DNA of 64,000 nucleotides from Myxococcales bacterium (GTDB taxonomy: Bacteria; Myxococcota_A; Polyangia; Polyangiales; Polyangiaceae): the NCBI GenBank assembly GCA_016712525.1, contig JADJQX010000001.1, positions 1,922,001 to 1,986,000 on the forward strand, written 5' to 3'. A program made the position numbers and the translations under genes. The number at the start of each line of letters is the position of its first letter. Position 1 is the stretch's first letter. The notes beneath the pieces were generated by a model. The model searched no databases. It was given only the letters and a program-made list of their open reading frames with translations, and was not told where the DNA came from. Positions 62,897 through 64,000 of the stretch are shown here, in pieces.

Positions 62897-63390
62897 GGTG
62901 AAGCGCGCTCCGTGAGCCGGCAAGCACGAAGCAGAGCCGCATGCCGACCCGCAAGGGCAGACGGCAAGGGCAGACGAAGCGACGGTTTCCGTCCCCGCCC
63001 CGACGTCACGGCCTCACGGAGGGCCTGCATGTGTCGGATCAAGCACTTGCAAGGCGTGCAAGCGGCACAGCGCGCGGAGGAACGAGCCCAGGAAGGCGAT
63101 GCAAGGGCGCGATCGGCCGTCGGATCAAGGGCTTCCCGCGCGTGATGGGGCCGCAGCGGGCGTCGTCTGTGACCTGGTGACGGGGTGCAAGCGGGTCGCG
63201 CGCGGAAAAGGGCGCTCTGGCAGGCGCAGTCCTGCGTGTACCCTTGCGCGCCGCGTCGGGCTCGGGCGTCGGTTGAGCGAGCGCAAGCACCAACATTCAC
63301 ACGATCTGTTGGATTGTCACTTGACTGGCCTTTCCTTACGGCGTTGACTTGACATGCCCACAGAGTCACGTGGGCCCAGAGGTCACGCCG
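62897..63390. other. 494-base gap without a supported gene
   Basis: No frame looks coding on either strand. Short direct repeats are visible (AAGGGCAGACG twice near 62953; GTCGGATCAAG near 63030 and 63119). The last ~60 bases are less GC-rich and contain TTGACT/TTGACA-like hexamers, the probable promoter of the protease gene. Confidence 0.5.
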
Positions 63391-64000
63391 ATGAAACGTT
63401 CCAGGGGTTCGGGTACACTCTTCGTCCTCATCCCGGCGCTCGTGCCGGTCCTCGCCGCTTGCACCTCCGTGAGCGACGGGGAGCCCGCAGGCGAGGCGAC
63501 GGGGACGAGCGTGCAAGCGATCGAGAACGGCACCCCCGACGACGAGAACAAGTTCCCGGGCGTAGGGTTCGTAGCGCGTGTGAACGCAAACGGCGTGATC
63601 CTTGGGGAATGCTCGGGAACGCTGGTGAGCCCGCGGCACGTGCTCACGGCCGCTCACTGTGTCATCGGGAACGAGACCGCCAACTACGACTTCGTGCTCC
63701 ACCCCAACCCATGCCCCGACCTGCCGGGCGGGGGTTTTTGTACCTCCTATGCACCGGGCGCACTCGTGTACAAGCACACGTTCAATCCGAAGGCGCCGAA
63801 CCCGGTAACTATCCCGGGATACTTTGCGAGGGAGGGGATCACTGAAGATACCGGATTTCCATCGGGTTTTGGGTTCGATTCGTCGCAATCAGCACGAGAT
63901 GTGGCCATCATCGAGTTGGATCGGCCGGTTCCGCCGAGCACGACCACCTTTCACCCCATTGCGGGCGTAGCCGGAAACGCGGTCTGTGATTGGGGGACGA
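63391..64000 (+). CDS. trypsin-like serine protease lipoprotein (3' partial)
   Basis: From the ATG at 63391 the frame is open to the right edge (203 codons). A lipobox ends at Cys24 (LAAC). After a short linker the S1 protease domain begins with AIENGTPDDENKFPGVGFV. The catalytic His89 is in LTAAHC and the catalytic Asp170 in ARDVAIIELD; the Ser lies beyond the window. Cys pairs typical of the fold are present (ECSGTLVSPRHVLTAAHC). Myxobacteria carry many such secreted proteases. Substrate unknown. Confidence 0.88.
   Translation, partial: MKRSRGSGTLFVLIPALVPVLAACTSVSDGEPAGEATGTSVQAIENGTPDDENKFPGVGFVARVNANGVILGECSGTLVSPRHVLTAAHCVIGNETANYDFVLHPNPCPDLPGGGFCTSYAPGALVYKHTFNPKAPNPVTIPGYFAREGITEDTGFPSGFGFDSSQSARDVAIIELDRPVPPSTTTFHPIAGVAGNAVCDWGT

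Noticed and set aside
62941..63380. Arg-rich open frames in the gap before the protease
   Set aside because: No family features, no ribosome-binding site, and composition typical of chance frames in GC-rich DNA.

Overview
The window is very GC-rich, tightly packed bacterial DNA. The sequence points to a myxobacterium, most likely of the Polyangiales type. Many exported proteins start with a lipobox followed by a low-complexity Asp/Ala/Pro stretch. Two proteins end in a MYXO-CTERM-like tail (Gly-Cys motif, hydrophobic segment, Arg-rich end). CorE-like metal-responsive ECF sigma factors and a MbnP/MbnH (MXAN_0976/0977-type) pair are present. The genus is inference; no rRNA or tRNA gene was seen.

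Layout. 0-6.5 kb: a partial DUF3857/transglutaminase-like protein, then four tightly coupled genes (methyltransferase, FliN/SctQ-like SPOA protein, lipoprotein, aminotransferase). 6.5-10.6 kb: glycogen phosphorylase behind an AT-rich palindrome, and two exported proteins of unknown function. 10.6-18.2 kb: a repeat-driven region in which one lipoprotein gene has been partly copied twice in tandem, each unit carrying a REP/MITE-like element, followed by an array of mosaic lipoprotein genes with truncated members at both ends. 18.2-24.7 kb: tamA-tamB outer-membrane assembly pair on the minus strand. 24.8-28.1 kb: a four-gene, probably copper-linked operon (Cys/His-rich small protein, MbnP-like, MbnH-like, Cys-rich lipoprotein). 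28.1-29.9 kb: SCP2 sterol-carrier protein and an alpha-methylacyl-CoA racemase-like enzyme.

29.9-47.5 kb looks like an acquired metal-resistance island. It holds a P1B-4-type ATPase, a complete CzcCBA-type RND efflux set, a PAP2-family membrane phosphatase, a thioredoxin-like lipoprotein, an AraC regulator, a thioredoxin/di-heme peroxidase fusion, and two ECF sigma factors with a CxC linker motif and Cys-rich tails (CorE type). Five sites with the same layout (TAAG or CCGG, exactly 16 bp, CGTCA) sit in front of the ATPase (two), the PAP2 gene, czcCBA and the thioredoxin lipoprotein. They suggest one regulon driven by these sigma factors. The island ends against an MmeI-like restriction-modification gene cut off after its N-terminal third.

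47.5-64 kb is mixed housekeeping and accessory DNA: two distantly related helical proteins, a 42-bp minisatellite, a lipoprotein related to the array at 15-18 kb, a frameshifted MYXO-CTERM protein, a YdeI-like protein, a DUF5690-type MFS transporter, a DUF481 outer-membrane protein, an FMN-binding-fold protein with an acidic tail, a PHB-depolymerase-like esterase, a peroxiredoxin, an iron-type alcohol dehydrogenase and a partial trypsin-like protease. Several genes are broken by single-base shifts, often near G/C runs. These could be real decay or assembly errors.
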